Assembly: GCF_015689195.1 (NCBI RefSeq)
Contig: NZ_CP065044.1
Coordinates: 3,100,001 to 3,164,000, forward strand
From: Pectobacterium aroidearum
GTDB lineage: Bacteria; Pseudomonadota; Gammaproteobacteria; Enterobacterales; Enterobacteriaceae
Reading direction: 5' to 3'
DNA length: 64,000 bases
The position numbers and the translations under genes are program-made. The notes under the pieces are model-generated. The model was not told where the DNA came from, ran no database searches, and saw only the letters and a list, made by a program, of their open reading frames with translations. Of this stretch, positions 8,925-18,400 are shown piece by piece (within the stretch, counting starts at the first letter, position 1; the number at the start of each line of letters is the position of its first letter).

Positions 8925-9800
8925 TTAAAAGAAGATATGCCAAAGTGATTTAGCCAGTGAAATCAGACGTTCTCTTACTGTTAATAGAACTGTTGAAAAT
9001 GCCTTGGAAGTGAGTATGTTGCCGATTGTCTCATCAAATATGTCGCCAACCGCATCGGCAAAACGCTCACGTGCACTGCCAATCACTTTTTCTGTTCTAT
9101 ACACGGTTCCCAGTCGGCCGACAACACCACCACTGGCTCTGGCTGGTAATGCCATTATGAATGTTTCCACCCACTGGTGCAGGTTGTACCCTTCCGAAGC
9201 AGAAACAGCCAAAACAGGGTGTACAGGTTTAAAGGTTGATTCCACTCGTTCTGTCTTGAGCGTCAGATTTTTATACTGACTCTCAGAAGGGCGATTGTTC
9301 TTCCACTCGCGACAAGGTTCAATTTTGTCAGCCTGGCTGAGTACAAAAAGAAATCTGGCCGGGTCAGAACCAGCCTGAAGGAGTTTTCGGTAACATTGGA
9401 TATCCTCATTCCAGGCGCGTTCATCTGCTTTCAGCACCCAGATAATCAAATCCAACTTCTCAGCCCATTCCTGATAAAGACGAGAATAGACTTTGTCGAG
9501 CCCTGGCGTTTCACCCACACCAGGAAAATCAATAAGGCTAAGGGTATGTGACTTGTAACTTACCTGATAACGTTGAATGCGCCGGGTACATCCGTTGACG
9601 GCATCCACTTTGGCAGGAGGAGGACTGAAAAGCGTATTACACAGGCTGGACTTGCCAGCGCCACTTTTGCCCATCAGGCCAATAACAGGTGAATAATGAA
9701 TGGCCTTATCAAGCTGGTTAAAAATTCGGTAGGCGATATCGTCGGGCATCGATGACAATACGGGAGCCAGTAATAGGTATAGTTGAGATTTCTGTTTCAT
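8925..9800 (-). CDS. yfjP: YfjP/YeeP-family 50S ribosome-binding-like GTPase
   Basis: 291 residues with an N-terminal Era/EngA-like GTPase: G1 GLMGKSGAGKSSLCNTLF, G3 DFPGVGE and G4-like SQADK. A C-terminal amphipathic region follows (RLGTVYRTEKVIGSARERFA and the last 40 residues). YfjP and YeeP of the E. coli CP4 islands have this layout. Their function is unknown, although some related island GTPases have been linked to toxin or surface functions. The ATG at 9800 is preferred over 9836 because AGGA lies 7 nt before it. Confidence 0.85.
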   Translation of the reverse strand: MKQKSQLYLLLAPVLSSMPDDIAYRIFNQLDKAIHYSPVIGLMGKSGAGKSSLCNTLFSPPPAKVDAVNGCTRRIQRYQVSYKSHTLSLIDFPGVGETPGLDKVYSRLYQEWAEKLDLIIWVLKADERAWNEDIQCYRKLLQAGSDPARFLFVLSQADKIEPCREWKNNRPSESQYKNLTLKTERVESTFKPVHPVLAVSASEGYNLHQWVETFIMALPARASGGVVGRLGTVYRTEKVIGSARERFADAVGDIFDETIGNILTSKAFSTVLLTVRERLISLAKSLWHIFF

Positions 9801-9873
9801 TTTATATCCTGTAATAATCACATTATCGAATATCACAGGAATAATGTATTTCTATAAAATAATGCAACTGTAA

Positions 9874-10695
9874 TCAGGATAATTGGTAGGGCTCTTTAAG
9901 TAATTTACGGTCTTTTAAATTAAATCTCTCCTGGCTGAATGCTGTCGTAATACCCCGAATAACAACCCCTCCCGGAAATAGACCTTCCTTTTCTGCTTTT
10001 TTGTTTACTATTTCGTTCCAGGATACAGGCTCTCGTAACACAGGAATGAAAAAACCATTTTTATCTTTACAAAACTTTTTTCTATCATCAATGGGAGCAA
10101 AACCAGTATATCTTTTAGCAATACCTTGCTGCCAATTTTTACTGATGAGGTTGGTCTGCCTCAAATAGTTAATGTTGAAAAAATCATAATAACCACCATG
10201 TTTTATCCATAGTTCTTGAGTGATGATGATAGGGTGATAGTTCACATAATAAATTATATTAAATAAATTTTCATTGCGTATAAAAACCCGCCCCTCAAGC
10301 TCCGTTTTTAGTAGGATAACGAAATAATCAAGTCTCGGCAGTGATATGTGCTTTATTGTAACCTCGTTATTAAAATCATTATATATAGAGGCATCTATAT
10401 CACTATTAAGTGTTTTGTTATGATACTCTTCTCTTTCTTTCACAGAACGAAATGGCATAACGTTAATATTGCATTGGCTCGCTAATATAAAATGTTGACC
10501 TTGAATCTTATAGGGTTCATAAATCATTATCCCTGATTTTATTATCGTTTTTTCCTGATTGCGTTCCATCTCCTGCCTGATTAATCCTTCGAGATATCCC
10601 GACTTTGTTACCCCTTGTTCGGCTGCTGTATTTGTCACCCAGTCATAGGTTGTCGTATTGGAAAAGTAGGTTGTAATTTTATGCTTGCTTGCCAT
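9874..10695 (-). CDS. Hypothetical protein with possible ribbon-helix-helix N terminus
   Basis: 273 residues (start at 10695, with AAAGG upstream; the frame continues to 10731). The first 45 residues (KITTYFSNTTTYDWVTNTAA, then EQGVTKSGYLEGLIRQEMER) have the strand-helix-helix spacing of MetJ/Arc DNA-binding domains. The remaining 230 residues are rich in aromatic residues, Ile and Asn and match nothing I know. Codon use is AT-rich compared with its neighbours. A 13-bp palindrome and a third half-site flank a likely promoter just upstream, which fits self-repression by this protein. Confidence 0.6.
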   Translation of the reverse strand: MASKHKITTYFSNTTTYDWVTNTAAEQGVTKSGYLEGLIRQEMERNQEKTIIKSGIMIYEPYKIQGQHFILASQCNINVMPFRSVKEREEYHNKTLNSDIDASIYNDFNNEVTIKHISLPRLDYFVILLKTELEGRVFIRNENLFNIIYYVNYHPIIITQELWIKHGGYYDFFNINYLRQTNLISKNWQQGIAKRYTGFAPIDDRKKFCKDKNGFFIPVLREPVSWNEIVNKKAEKEGLFPGGVVIRGITTAFSQERFNLKDRKLLKEPYQLS

Positions 10696-10731
10696 GTTCG
10701 ATGGACCTTTAACCGCTGGATACATCGTCAT

Positions 10732-10792
10732 AGTAAGTCACTTTATTATATCAATCAAACAAAAAGTAGGTCACTAAAAAGTGACCTACTTT
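10732..10792 (-). promoter_or_regulatory. Promoter with palindromic operator upstream of the 9874-10695 gene
   Basis: Perfect 13-bp inverted repeat AAAGTAGGTCACT/AGTGACCTACTTT (10763-10775 with 10780-10792, loop AAAA). A further half-site AGTAAGTCACT lies at 10732-10742. A TATAAT box on the minus strand (10745-10750) lies between them. Placement over the -35 area and just past the -10 is typical of a repressor operator. It has no T-tract, so it is less likely a terminator. Confidence 0.6.
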
Positions 10793-11491
10793 AAAACAAA
10801 ACAAATTTATACAATGAGTTGTAAGTTATCATGCTGTGGATGGCTGATGATAAAAGATACCCAAGGAAATCAAGTATCCATCTTTACGATACTCACTCAA
10901 TAGGCGATTCTGTGAAAAATTACGCCAGATACTATCAGGTGTAATCGCAGTAATACCGTTCTCACTGATGTATCAGACAAGGGAGCTGCGATACGATCGG
11001 TCAAGAAACCCAATTATTCGCAACGTCGGGAAACCATGCACGGAAAGGTGATGTGTTCGTTCTGCGCCTCCTTAAGCATTTGATGACTGGTCCAGAAGAG
11101 ATAACTCCAGAGTAAAAATCAGTCTTAAAATGGCAAAATTCGGGTACAAAGGCCAGGTAGCACCACACTTCTTCGATTTTGAGAATCAGGAACATCTATC
11201 GGATTGGATAATATCTATTAAAGAAGGGATTAATATACATAACGCTATGATGATAAGCATTAGATCCTATTTTAATCATTATCAATGACAAGTAGACATC
11301 GTATATGCATATCTTATGCTGGAAGGTATAGGTACTTGAGTCATATGGGGTGGGATAACCTTGGAGGCATGGTGTACAGCACTCATTGATAGTAACAGAA
11401 CGATGAGTGCTGACCATTACCACTAACCACGAGATTTTATTTTTCAAAGGAATGTGGATTGTCTGAAACCAACATTCATTGAGATAATGCC
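10793..11491. other. Long intergenic stretch, no supported gene
   Basis: About 700 nt. A short plus-strand frame near 11005-11115 (ending KHLMTGPEEITPE) may be the tail of a decayed gene, but there is no start or family support. The two minus-strand frames here have no recognisable content. I see nothing else definite. Confidence 0.4.
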
Positions 11492-12085
11492 ATGAAGAAA
11501 ATCCCCCCTGAAAAATATAATAATTATTACCTTTATAAAATTAAAAAGACGCTGGAGTTAGCGGTGCTAGCTCACCATAGAACGTTTGTTGTTCGCGTTG
11601 ATTTGCATTTCCCTGATAATGTTCATGTTGAAAATAATAAGGCCGTTAGCGCCTTTACACCGGCCCTAGAATCTCGACTCATAGCCAAATACAAACGACA
11701 GGTAAAGAAAAACCCCGGTAAACAGATTCACCAGTCAGACCTGCACTACGTCTGGGTCAGGGAGCAAAATCAATGTGGTACGAAAATCCATTACCACGCA
11801 CTGCTCATGTTCAATAAAGATGCGTTCTATACGCTCGGTGATTACACACAAAGAGGCAATTTGGCTGATATGATCATTCAGGCATGGTGCAGCGCATTGA
11901 GTCTGGATGCAGAGCAACACCGCACACTTGTCACATTCCCCACAAATCCTTGCTATTACCTGTATTGGGCAGACGCAAGCAAAGGTACCAACTTTGACGA
12001 CATAAATAGCCGCATTGAGTATATGGCGAAACACCGAGACAAGCAGTACAGCAGGAAAGTACGCACAATGGGATGCTCAGCCTAA
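11492..12085 (+). CDS. YagK/YfjJ C-terminal domain protein (inovirus Gp2 family)
   Basis: 197 residues, apparently full length. Key parts are an N-terminal YNNYYLYKIKKTLELAVLAH block, TFVVRVDLHFP, a replication-protein-like IHYHALLMFN segment (HxH embedded in a hydrophobic strand, reminiscent of rolling-circle Rep motif II) and the end SRIEYMAKHRDKQY then RTMGCSA. Proteins of this family occur in P4-like islands and inoviruses and are thought to act in element replication; the activity of this copy is untested. It comes before alpA on the same strand. Confidence 0.85.
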   Translation: MKKIPPEKYNNYYLYKIKKTLELAVLAHHRTFVVRVDLHFPDNVHVENNKAVSAFTPALESRLIAKYKRQVKKNPGKQIHQSDLHYVWVREQNQCGTKIHYHALLMFNKDAFYTLGDYTQRGNLADMIIQAWCSALSLDAEQHRTLVTFPTNPCYYLYWADASKGTNFDDINSRIEYMAKHRDKQYSRKVRTMGCSA

Positions 12086-12274
12086 TGCTAAGCAATTCAT
12101 AGGAACAATTCGTACCTTACTGATCACACTGGCTATTATCGAAAACGTAGCTAGTGGATCATCACATTTGGTATTTAGTTTTTTACGCAGTCTTCCATCC
12201 ACTGAGGAGGACTGTATTTTACATCAATCATCAGTCATTCCTCCTTTAACTTACTGACTTAAAGGAGATTTATC

Positions 12275-12484
12275 ATGAGCAATACCACATCCTTATTGAA
12301 CGATCAGCTTGTCGACATGGCGTTTATCACAGAGTTTACACAGCTTACCGATAAGTGGTTTTACAAACTGATTCAGGAAGGCGCATTCCCAAAACCGATC
12401 AAACTCGGACGTAGCTCACGCTGGCTGAAAAGCGAAGTAGAAGCCTGGGTACAGCAGCGTATTGATGTTTCCCGCCAACCGTAA
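12275..12484 (+). CDS. alpA: AlpA-family excisionase/regulator
   Basis: 69 residues with the AlpA winged-helix layout: FITEFTQLTDKWFYKLIQEG (helix-turn-helix), FPKPIKLGRSSRW (wing) and LKSEVEAWVQQRI. In CP4-57, AlpA activates integrase expression and so promotes excision, and a similar role for the integrase at 30191 is likely. A strong AAAGGAG lies 8 nt before the ATG. It is closely followed by the restriction cargo. Confidence 0.9.
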   Translation: MSNTTSLLNDQLVDMAFITEFTQLTDKWFYKLIQEGAFPKPIKLGRSSRWLKSEVEAWVQQRIDVSRQP

Positions 12485-12658
12485 TGAGATGATAGTGACA
12501 AAATGGCTCTGGTAACCGCTCCGATATTCATGGTGAGATAATCCTAATGGAACTTAAGAAATCCATATCAATCGAATAGAACCATACGCTATACATCTTG
12601 AATCCCACTGATTTTGCGAGCATTATCGCAATATATTCCCTTTTTGTTTGTATTGCGC

Positions 12659-13531
12659 ATGCCATCTGTTCAGGAACTTCAAACCGCAATTTCCAATATG
12701 TCTATATGGCGTAAAGGTGATCAACGTGCGCCTCATAAGCCATTGTTGCTGCTTTATGTCCTATCGGCCTATCAGCAAGGACACCCGCGCCTGTTTCACT
12801 ATGGCGACGAAATCCGTCCGCAACTCTTGGCACTTTTAAACAGTTTTGGGCCACAGCGACGCGCTCATTACCCTGAAATGCCATTCTGGCGACTGAAGGG
12901 AGATGGTTTTTGGCAGTTGCAGAACGACGAGCATTGTTCACCGCAGAAAGGGAGTAAAGAGCCGCCAAACCGCGAGCTGATTCAGCACGATGTCATGGGG
13001 GGATTTAATGAAGCCAGCTATCAACTATTATGCAAACAACCTCAACTTATCGATAAACTGGCTCAGCAGATTTTAAGCGAGCATTTTCCTGAAAGTGTTC
13101 AGGACGTAATTGCCAACCGCCTGGAGCTGTCGCTAGATGATGTACGCAAGTCTCGCGATCCTCATTTCCGTCAAACGGTACTACGTGCGTATCAATACCG
13201 CTGTGCGGTCTGCGGTTATGATTTACGACATGATACAACGCCTGTCGGCCTCGAGGCGGCGCACATCAAATGGAAGCAATACGGTGGCCCTTGCACCGTG
13301 ACCAACGGATTGGCCTTGTGCTCAGTACATCACTCTGCGTTTGATATTGGCGTTATCGGTATTGATGACAGTATGAAGTTGATGGTTTCTGAAGGCGTGA
13401 ATGGCAGCAAGATCGTCGAAAGGCTATTCTGGGATTTTGAGGAAAAACCGCTGTTTCTGCCTAAAAAGCGGGAGTATTACCCGCTTGAGCAGTTTGTGGA
13501 ATGGCATCGAGGGCAGGTTTTTAGGGGGTGA
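12659..13531 (+). CDS. HNH restriction endonuclease, phosphorothioated-DNA-binding (SBD-HNH) type
   Basis: 290 residues. The N terminus has the RAPHKPLLLLYVLSAY block typical of sulfur-binding-domain restriction enzymes related to ScoMcrA. The C terminus has an HNH nuclease with Cys pairs (YRCAVCGYDL, EAAHIKWKQYGGP, NGLALCSVHHSAFD). Such type IV enzymes cut DNA carrying phosphorothioate modification. No dnd/ssp modification genes are in the window, as expected for a host that attacks modified DNA. The start at ATG 12659 (MPSVQELQTAI) fits the family; the frame extends to a TTG at 12614 without a conserved sequence. It is the first gene of the defence block. Confidence 0.82.
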   Translation: MPSVQELQTAISNMSIWRKGDQRAPHKPLLLLYVLSAYQQGHPRLFHYGDEIRPQLLALLNSFGPQRRAHYPEMPFWRLKGDGFWQLQNDEHCSPQKGSKEPPNRELIQHDVMGGFNEASYQLLCKQPQLIDKLAQQILSEHFPESVQDVIANRLELSLDDVRKSRDPHFRQTVLRAYQYRCAVCGYDLRHDTTPVGLEAAHIKWKQYGGPCTVTNGLALCSVHHSAFDIGVIGIDDSMKLMVSEGVNGSKIVERLFWDFEEKPLFLPKKREYYPLEQFVEWHRGQVFRG

Positions 13532-13707
13532 ATATCACTTCAAAAGCTCATTTAGATTTAAGCGCATACTTTAGGTTATGTGAATTGTTCAATCCCCCCT
13601 TCACCTTAATTTATTCATATTTAAGTATAAATATTGAAGCTAATATTTAATTTTTCCAGATTACTGAATTATAATTAGACTAATTGTGTACACCATAGAG
13701 TCAGGCC
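13532..13707. other. AT-rich gap before the defence regulator
   Basis: 176 nt with low GC between the HNH gene and the interrupted HTH gene. It probably holds the promoter of the regulator, but I see no clear box. Confidence 0.35.
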
Positions 13708-13917
13708 ATGATTCGTTGCCATCTCGCTCGCCTTATGGGAAAGCGAAAAATGTAGATCTCCGATGTTTTGCGTGAAACAGACCTTAGCCGAAATACTGTG
13801 ACGCTAATGTATAAGGAGATGGCGCAGAAGATCGACATCGAGGCTTTGGATAAACTTTGTCGCCTATTTGAATGTGAAGTGGCTGATACGCTGGAGTTTA
13901 CGGATGAGCAAGGATAA
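13708..13917 (+). pseudogene. XRE-type HTH regulator interrupted by an in-frame amber codon
   Basis: Reading from ATG 13708 gives a 69-codon Cro/CI-like protein (YozG type): MIRCHLARLMGKRKM, stop TAG at 13753-13755, then ISDVLRETDLSRNTVTLMYK and the end FECEVADTLEFTDEQG with TAA at 13915-13917. Apart from the stop at codon 16 the domain is complete. Its end overlaps the start of the sigma-54 regulator by 14 nt, so the two genes would normally be translationally coupled. It may be inactive, re-started internally, or suppressed. Confidence 0.85.
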
Positions 13918-15403
13918 GCCCCATACGCTGGTCAGTTGGATTGGAGGGAACGACCTCAAAGCCACCGGCAGTTCTGAAGCCCATGGCCAAGCGCTTGGTC
14001 CGATTGCTGCGACGCTTATAGCGCAACCATTTGATACCGTAGAGCTGCTTTACAACTACCCGGAACATCAGGTGAAACCCTACTTGGCCTGGTTGCAGGG
14101 GCTAATTTCCACACCGATCCGTGCTCATTCTATTTCGCTCTCTTCGCCGGTAAACTTCGGTGAAATCTATCTCCAGGTCGATCTGCAACTATCCAGGCTT
14201 ACCGCAGAGGGAGCCGAGTTATTCCTCCTGTTAAGCCCTGGTACGCCAGCCATGCAGGCAGTGTGGATCTTACTGGGTAAGACCCGTTATCCCTGCCAGT
14301 TTTACCAATCATCCATTGAGCAGGGTGTCCAGCAAGTCGATATCCCCTTTGAGCTTTCCGCAGAATATCTGCCCGCCGCTAAAAATATCGGTAGTGAAAA
14401 GATTAGCCAACTAGCAAAAACCAGTCCCCCTATCAATGCGGCCTTTGACAATATTGTCACCCGAAATCCCCATATGCAGTATCTAAAAATGCAGGCACAA
14501 ATACTGGCAGAACGTGAGGTGCCAGTACTGATTTATGGGGAGACTGGTACAGGTAAAGAGCTCTTTGCCCGTGCTATTCATAATGCAAGTCATAGGGCCA
14601 GCAAGCCATTTGTGCCGGTTAACTGCGGCGCCATTCCAACCGAGCTGGTTGATTCAATCCTCTTCGGTCATAAGAAAGGTGCCTTCACTGGTGCCTTAGC
14701 CGACAAGGTTGGTTTATTCGAGCAAGCAAATGGCGGGACGCTTTTTCTGGATGAATTTGGCGAGTTGGAACCCAGTATACAAGTGCGTTTATTGCGCGTG
14801 TTGCAGGAAGGAACATTCATCCCTGTCGGCGGCATAAAAGAACAAAATGTCGACGTTCGCCTGATTACGGCGACTCACCGTAACCTGATGAGCGAAGTCG
14901 TCAATGGTAACTTTAGGGAAGATCTGTTCTACCGCGTCGCGGTTGGCGTGCTACATTTGCCGCCCCTGAGAGAACGTGCCGGGGATGTGTCACTACTAGC
15001 AGATAGTCTTGTTAACGCGATGAGTATCCATGATCCAATGCTTAGGCATAAAAAAATTTCTCCTGACGCAAAGAATCTTATCCTGCAATACGCTTGGCGA
15101 GGAAATGTGCGTGAATTGCAATCCACATTGTTACGCGCGGCTCTTTGGTGCCAAGGTGATAATATTACCGCCACGGATATCCGTCAGGCGATGTTTCATA
15201 TGCCAGAGCGAGAAACAAGACTGATGGAAAAAGATGTTTCACAAGGTGTTGATATACAGGAAATTATTGGAAATATTGCTGCAAATTATATCCGTAAAGC
15301 GTTGGAGCATAGCGGCCAGAACAAGACTAGGGCAGCAAAGCTACTGGGGTTGAAAAACTACCAAACACTGAATAATTGGATGGAAAAGTACGGTATTTCT
15401 TAG
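13904..15403 (+). CDS. Sigma-54-dependent activator with RtcR-like CARF sensor domain
   Basis: 499 residues from ATG 13904. Residues about 1-160 resemble the N-terminal CARF-type domain of RtcR: a strand ELFLLLSPGTPAMQAVWILL followed by YPCQFYQSS corresponds to the nucleotide-binding loop region. Residues about 185-425 are a bacterial enhancer-binding AAA+ domain with Walker A GETGTGK (212-218), the sigma-54 contact loop GAFTGA (259-264) and LFLDEFGEL as Walker B. The last 45 residues are a Fis-type HTH (NKTRAAKLLGLKNYQTLNNW). By family it should sense a nucleotide or RNA-end ligand and open a sigma-54 promoter. A near-perfect one lies 15 nt downstream, ahead of hsdR. Confidence 0.9.
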   Translation: MSKDKPHTLVSWIGGNDLKATGSSEAHGQALGPIAATLIAQPFDTVELLYNYPEHQVKPYLAWLQGLISTPIRAHSISLSSPVNFGEIYLQVDLQLSRLTAEGAELFLLLSPGTPAMQAVWILLGKTRYPCQFYQSSIEQGVQQVDIPFELSAEYLPAAKNIGSEKISQLAKTSPPINAAFDNIVTRNPHMQYLKMQAQILAEREVPVLIYGETGTGKELFARAIHNASHRASKPFVPVNCGAIPTELVDSILFGHKKGAFTGALADKVGLFEQANGGTLFLDEFGELEPSIQVRLLRVLQEGTFIPVGGIKEQNVDVRLITATHRNLMSEVVNGNFREDLFYRVAVGVLHLPPLRERAGDVSLLADSLVNAMSIHDPMLRHKKISPDAKNLILQYAWRGNVRELQSTLLRAALWCQGDNITATDIRQAMFHMPERETRLMEKDVSQGVDIQEIIGNIAANYIRKALEHSGQNKTRAAKLLGLKNYQTLNNWMEKYGIS

Positions 15404-15417
15404 TGTCTGAATAAACT

Positions 15418-15433
15418 TGGCACAACCTTTGCT
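15418..15433 (+). promoter_or_regulatory. Sigma-54 (-24/-12) promoter of the hsdR operon
   Basis: TGGCAC, five bases, TTGCT: all conserved positions of the sigma-54 consensus (GG at 15419-15420, GC at 15431-15432, 12 bp apart). The start point is expected near 15445, giving a short leader to the hsdR ATG at 15482. It lies directly after the gene for a sigma-54 activator on the same strand. Confidence 0.85.
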
Positions 15434-15481
15434 AAACATCATACATGTAGAGCGTGGGCCAGCAGGGGCATAAAAATTATT

Positions 15482-18400
15482 ATGAAATCAACTAATTTTG
15501 AATTCTTACGACCTGAGAACGATGTGCTTGCCAACCTCGGGGGTCTGGCCGAGGCGGTACTACATATTGATCCCGGCAGTACCCTCACCCGCCTACGTAG
15601 TTTTGCTGAAGAGCTGACCAAAGTCATTTATAAGGAAGAACGGCTGCCGCGCATGCCGCAATCCAGCTTCTATGAACTGACCAAAAGCCCGGTTTTCAAA
15701 AGCTGTGTCAGTAAATCGCTGATTAACCAAATCAATTTTTTGCGTATTCAAGGTAATGATACCGCTCATGGCGCAGAAGGCAATGTGCATAATGCTCAAA
15801 TGGCACTGGGTACTGCGTACCAGTTGGCCATGTATATGGGCGTTAAGTACTACAGTAAGAAAAAAGATCAGATTCCCGCGTTAGTCGAGGTAACAGACCC
15901 TACGGTAAGGCTAAATCAGCTACAAAAATCCGTTTCAAGCTACGAAAAAGAACTGCAAAAACAGCAGGAAGCACTCGAACGCGTGATGGAGCAATTGGAG
16001 CATGAGCGCACCAAAAATATCGATAAACTTGAGCTTCCTGCAACGTTGGACCGACAAAAACGCCAGCAGCAGAGTCAGCAAGTGGCCGACAGTCTGCAAT
16101 GGAACGAAGCCAAAACCCGTGCGCTATTGGTCGATACCATGCTGTTGCAAGCCGGTTGGGATATCCACAACCCTGAACAGGTTGGTCAGGAATTTGAAGT
16201 GATCTTTCCCAACAATCCCTCAGGCAAAGGTCGGGTGGATTACGTGCTATGGGGCGACAACGGTCACCCGCTTGCCGTTATCGAAGCGAAAAAATCGGGT
16301 AATACCAATCTGCAAGCCGGTCGAGAGCAGGCTCGTCTCTATGCTGATGCTTTTGAGCACATGGGCTACCAACGGCCAGTAATTTTCTATTCTAACGGCT
16401 ATGAAACCTTCATTTGGGACGATCATCAGTACAATACCTATCGCCCGGTGTATGGCTTCTACAGTAAGGACAGCTTGGACTATCTGATCTACCAACGCCA
16501 TTACCGCACCGCTGAATTGGAAAAATTCAACCCGGAGCTTAGCATTGCTGACCGCCCTTATCAGATCGAAGCCATTAAAACGGTCGCGGCCCACTTCCAG
16601 AACCAGCGCCGCAAGGCGTTGATTATTCAGGCGACCGGTACAGGAAAAACCCGTGTTGCCATTGCACTGGCTGAATTACTGCTTCGCACTGGCTGGGCCA
16701 AACGTGTTCTGTTTTTGTGTGACCGTAAAGAACTGCGAGTTCAGGCCGACGACGCTTTTAAGCAAAATCTGCCTTCAGAGCCACGCTGTGTGATTGGTGA
16801 AATCAACAAGATTGATAAAAGTGCTCGTATCTATATTGCCACTTACCCCGGCATGATGAACCGCTTCGCTCAACTAGATGTGGGCTTCTTTGATCTGATC
16901 ATTGCGGATGAATCCCATCGCAGTATCTACAACAAATACCGCGATCTGTTCGATTACTTCGATGCGCTACAAGTAGGCCTAACCGCGACCCCGGTGAAAT
17001 TTATCAGTCGCAATACGTTCGATATATTCGATTGTGAAACCACTGACCCAACGTTTGAATTCGGGCTGGATGCAGCGATTAACAACGAACCACCCTATTT
17101 GGTACCGTTCCGGGTTAAAGACCTCACCACCGACTTCCTGCGTGATGGTATCCACTACAATGACCTCACCGAAGAGCAGAAGCGCCAACTAGAAGAAGAT
17201 TTGGGCGATGAAGAAGCCCGTAATACCACGGTTGCAGGCAAAGATATTGGCCGTAAGATCTTCAGTGAAGATACGGACCGCATTATTCTGGAAAATCTGA
17301 TCAACAATGGCATCAAAGATGAAACCGGCTCGCTAGTCGGTAAAACCATTATCTTTGCCCAAAGTCAAGATCATGCCGAGCATCTGGAAAGACGGTTCTG
17401 CAAGCTGTACCCACAGTATGGTACTAAAGTGTGTAAGGTCATCCATAATAAGATTCCTCATGTAGGAAGCCTGATCAAAGAGTTCAAAAAAGCGGATAAT
17501 GCGTTTCGTATTGCGATATCGGTCGACATGCTCGATACGGGCATTGACGTGCCCGAAGTGGTCAATTTGGTGTTTGCTAAGCCTGTAAAAAGCTGGGTGA
17601 AATTTTGGCAGATGATTGGCAGAGGTACGCGCCTACGGCCCCATCTTTTCGGGCCTGACAAACACAAAACCGAATTCCTGATTTTTGACCATTACGGCAA
17701 CTTCGATTTCTTTGAAGAGGAATATCAGGAGCCAGAAAACACTGGCGGCAAATCCTTGCTGCAAACCACCTTCGAAGCCCGATTTGAGCTGGCTCAAGCT
17801 GCCTTACAACAAAACCATGCAGTAGCCTTCGATGCAGCGATTGAATTACTGCGTGCCGATATTAACGACCTGCCAGACACCAGTATTGCAGTAAAACGCG
17901 AATTACGGGTCGTACACCAGCTACAACAAACCGATTTACTGAAGCGCTTTGACGCTAAAACTCAGTATCTACTGGTCAGTAATATCGCACCATTAATGTC
18001 AGCCCGAGTGTTGCGTGACAAACATGCGATACAGTTGGACAAGCTTATCGCCAACTTAGAGCGTAATCTGGTAATGCAAGCCAGTGGCTTCGATGATGGT
18101 CGAGATCAGCTGTTGGCTGAACTTGATACGCTGGCTGTCAACATCCAGGCTGTGCGCCAGAAAGATGCTATCATCGCGGAAGTACGTAGTGCCGATTTCT
18201 GGCAAGATCCCACGATTGATAAGCTGGAAAAAGCCCGTAAAGAACTGCGCGGCATTATGAAATACCGCCGCAGCGGCAGCGGTGGTGTATATGCTATGCC
18301 AGCAACAAAAACAGGTGACTCAGGTCTGCAAGTAAAAGAGCGCGAGGCAATCTTCTCAGGTGCTAATGAGGCCATGATCTATCGCCGCAGACTCAAAGAT

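Noticed and set aside
11001-11447. Two minus-strand open frames before the Gp2-type gene
   Set aside because: No ribosome binding sites, no recognisable domains and unlikely composition.
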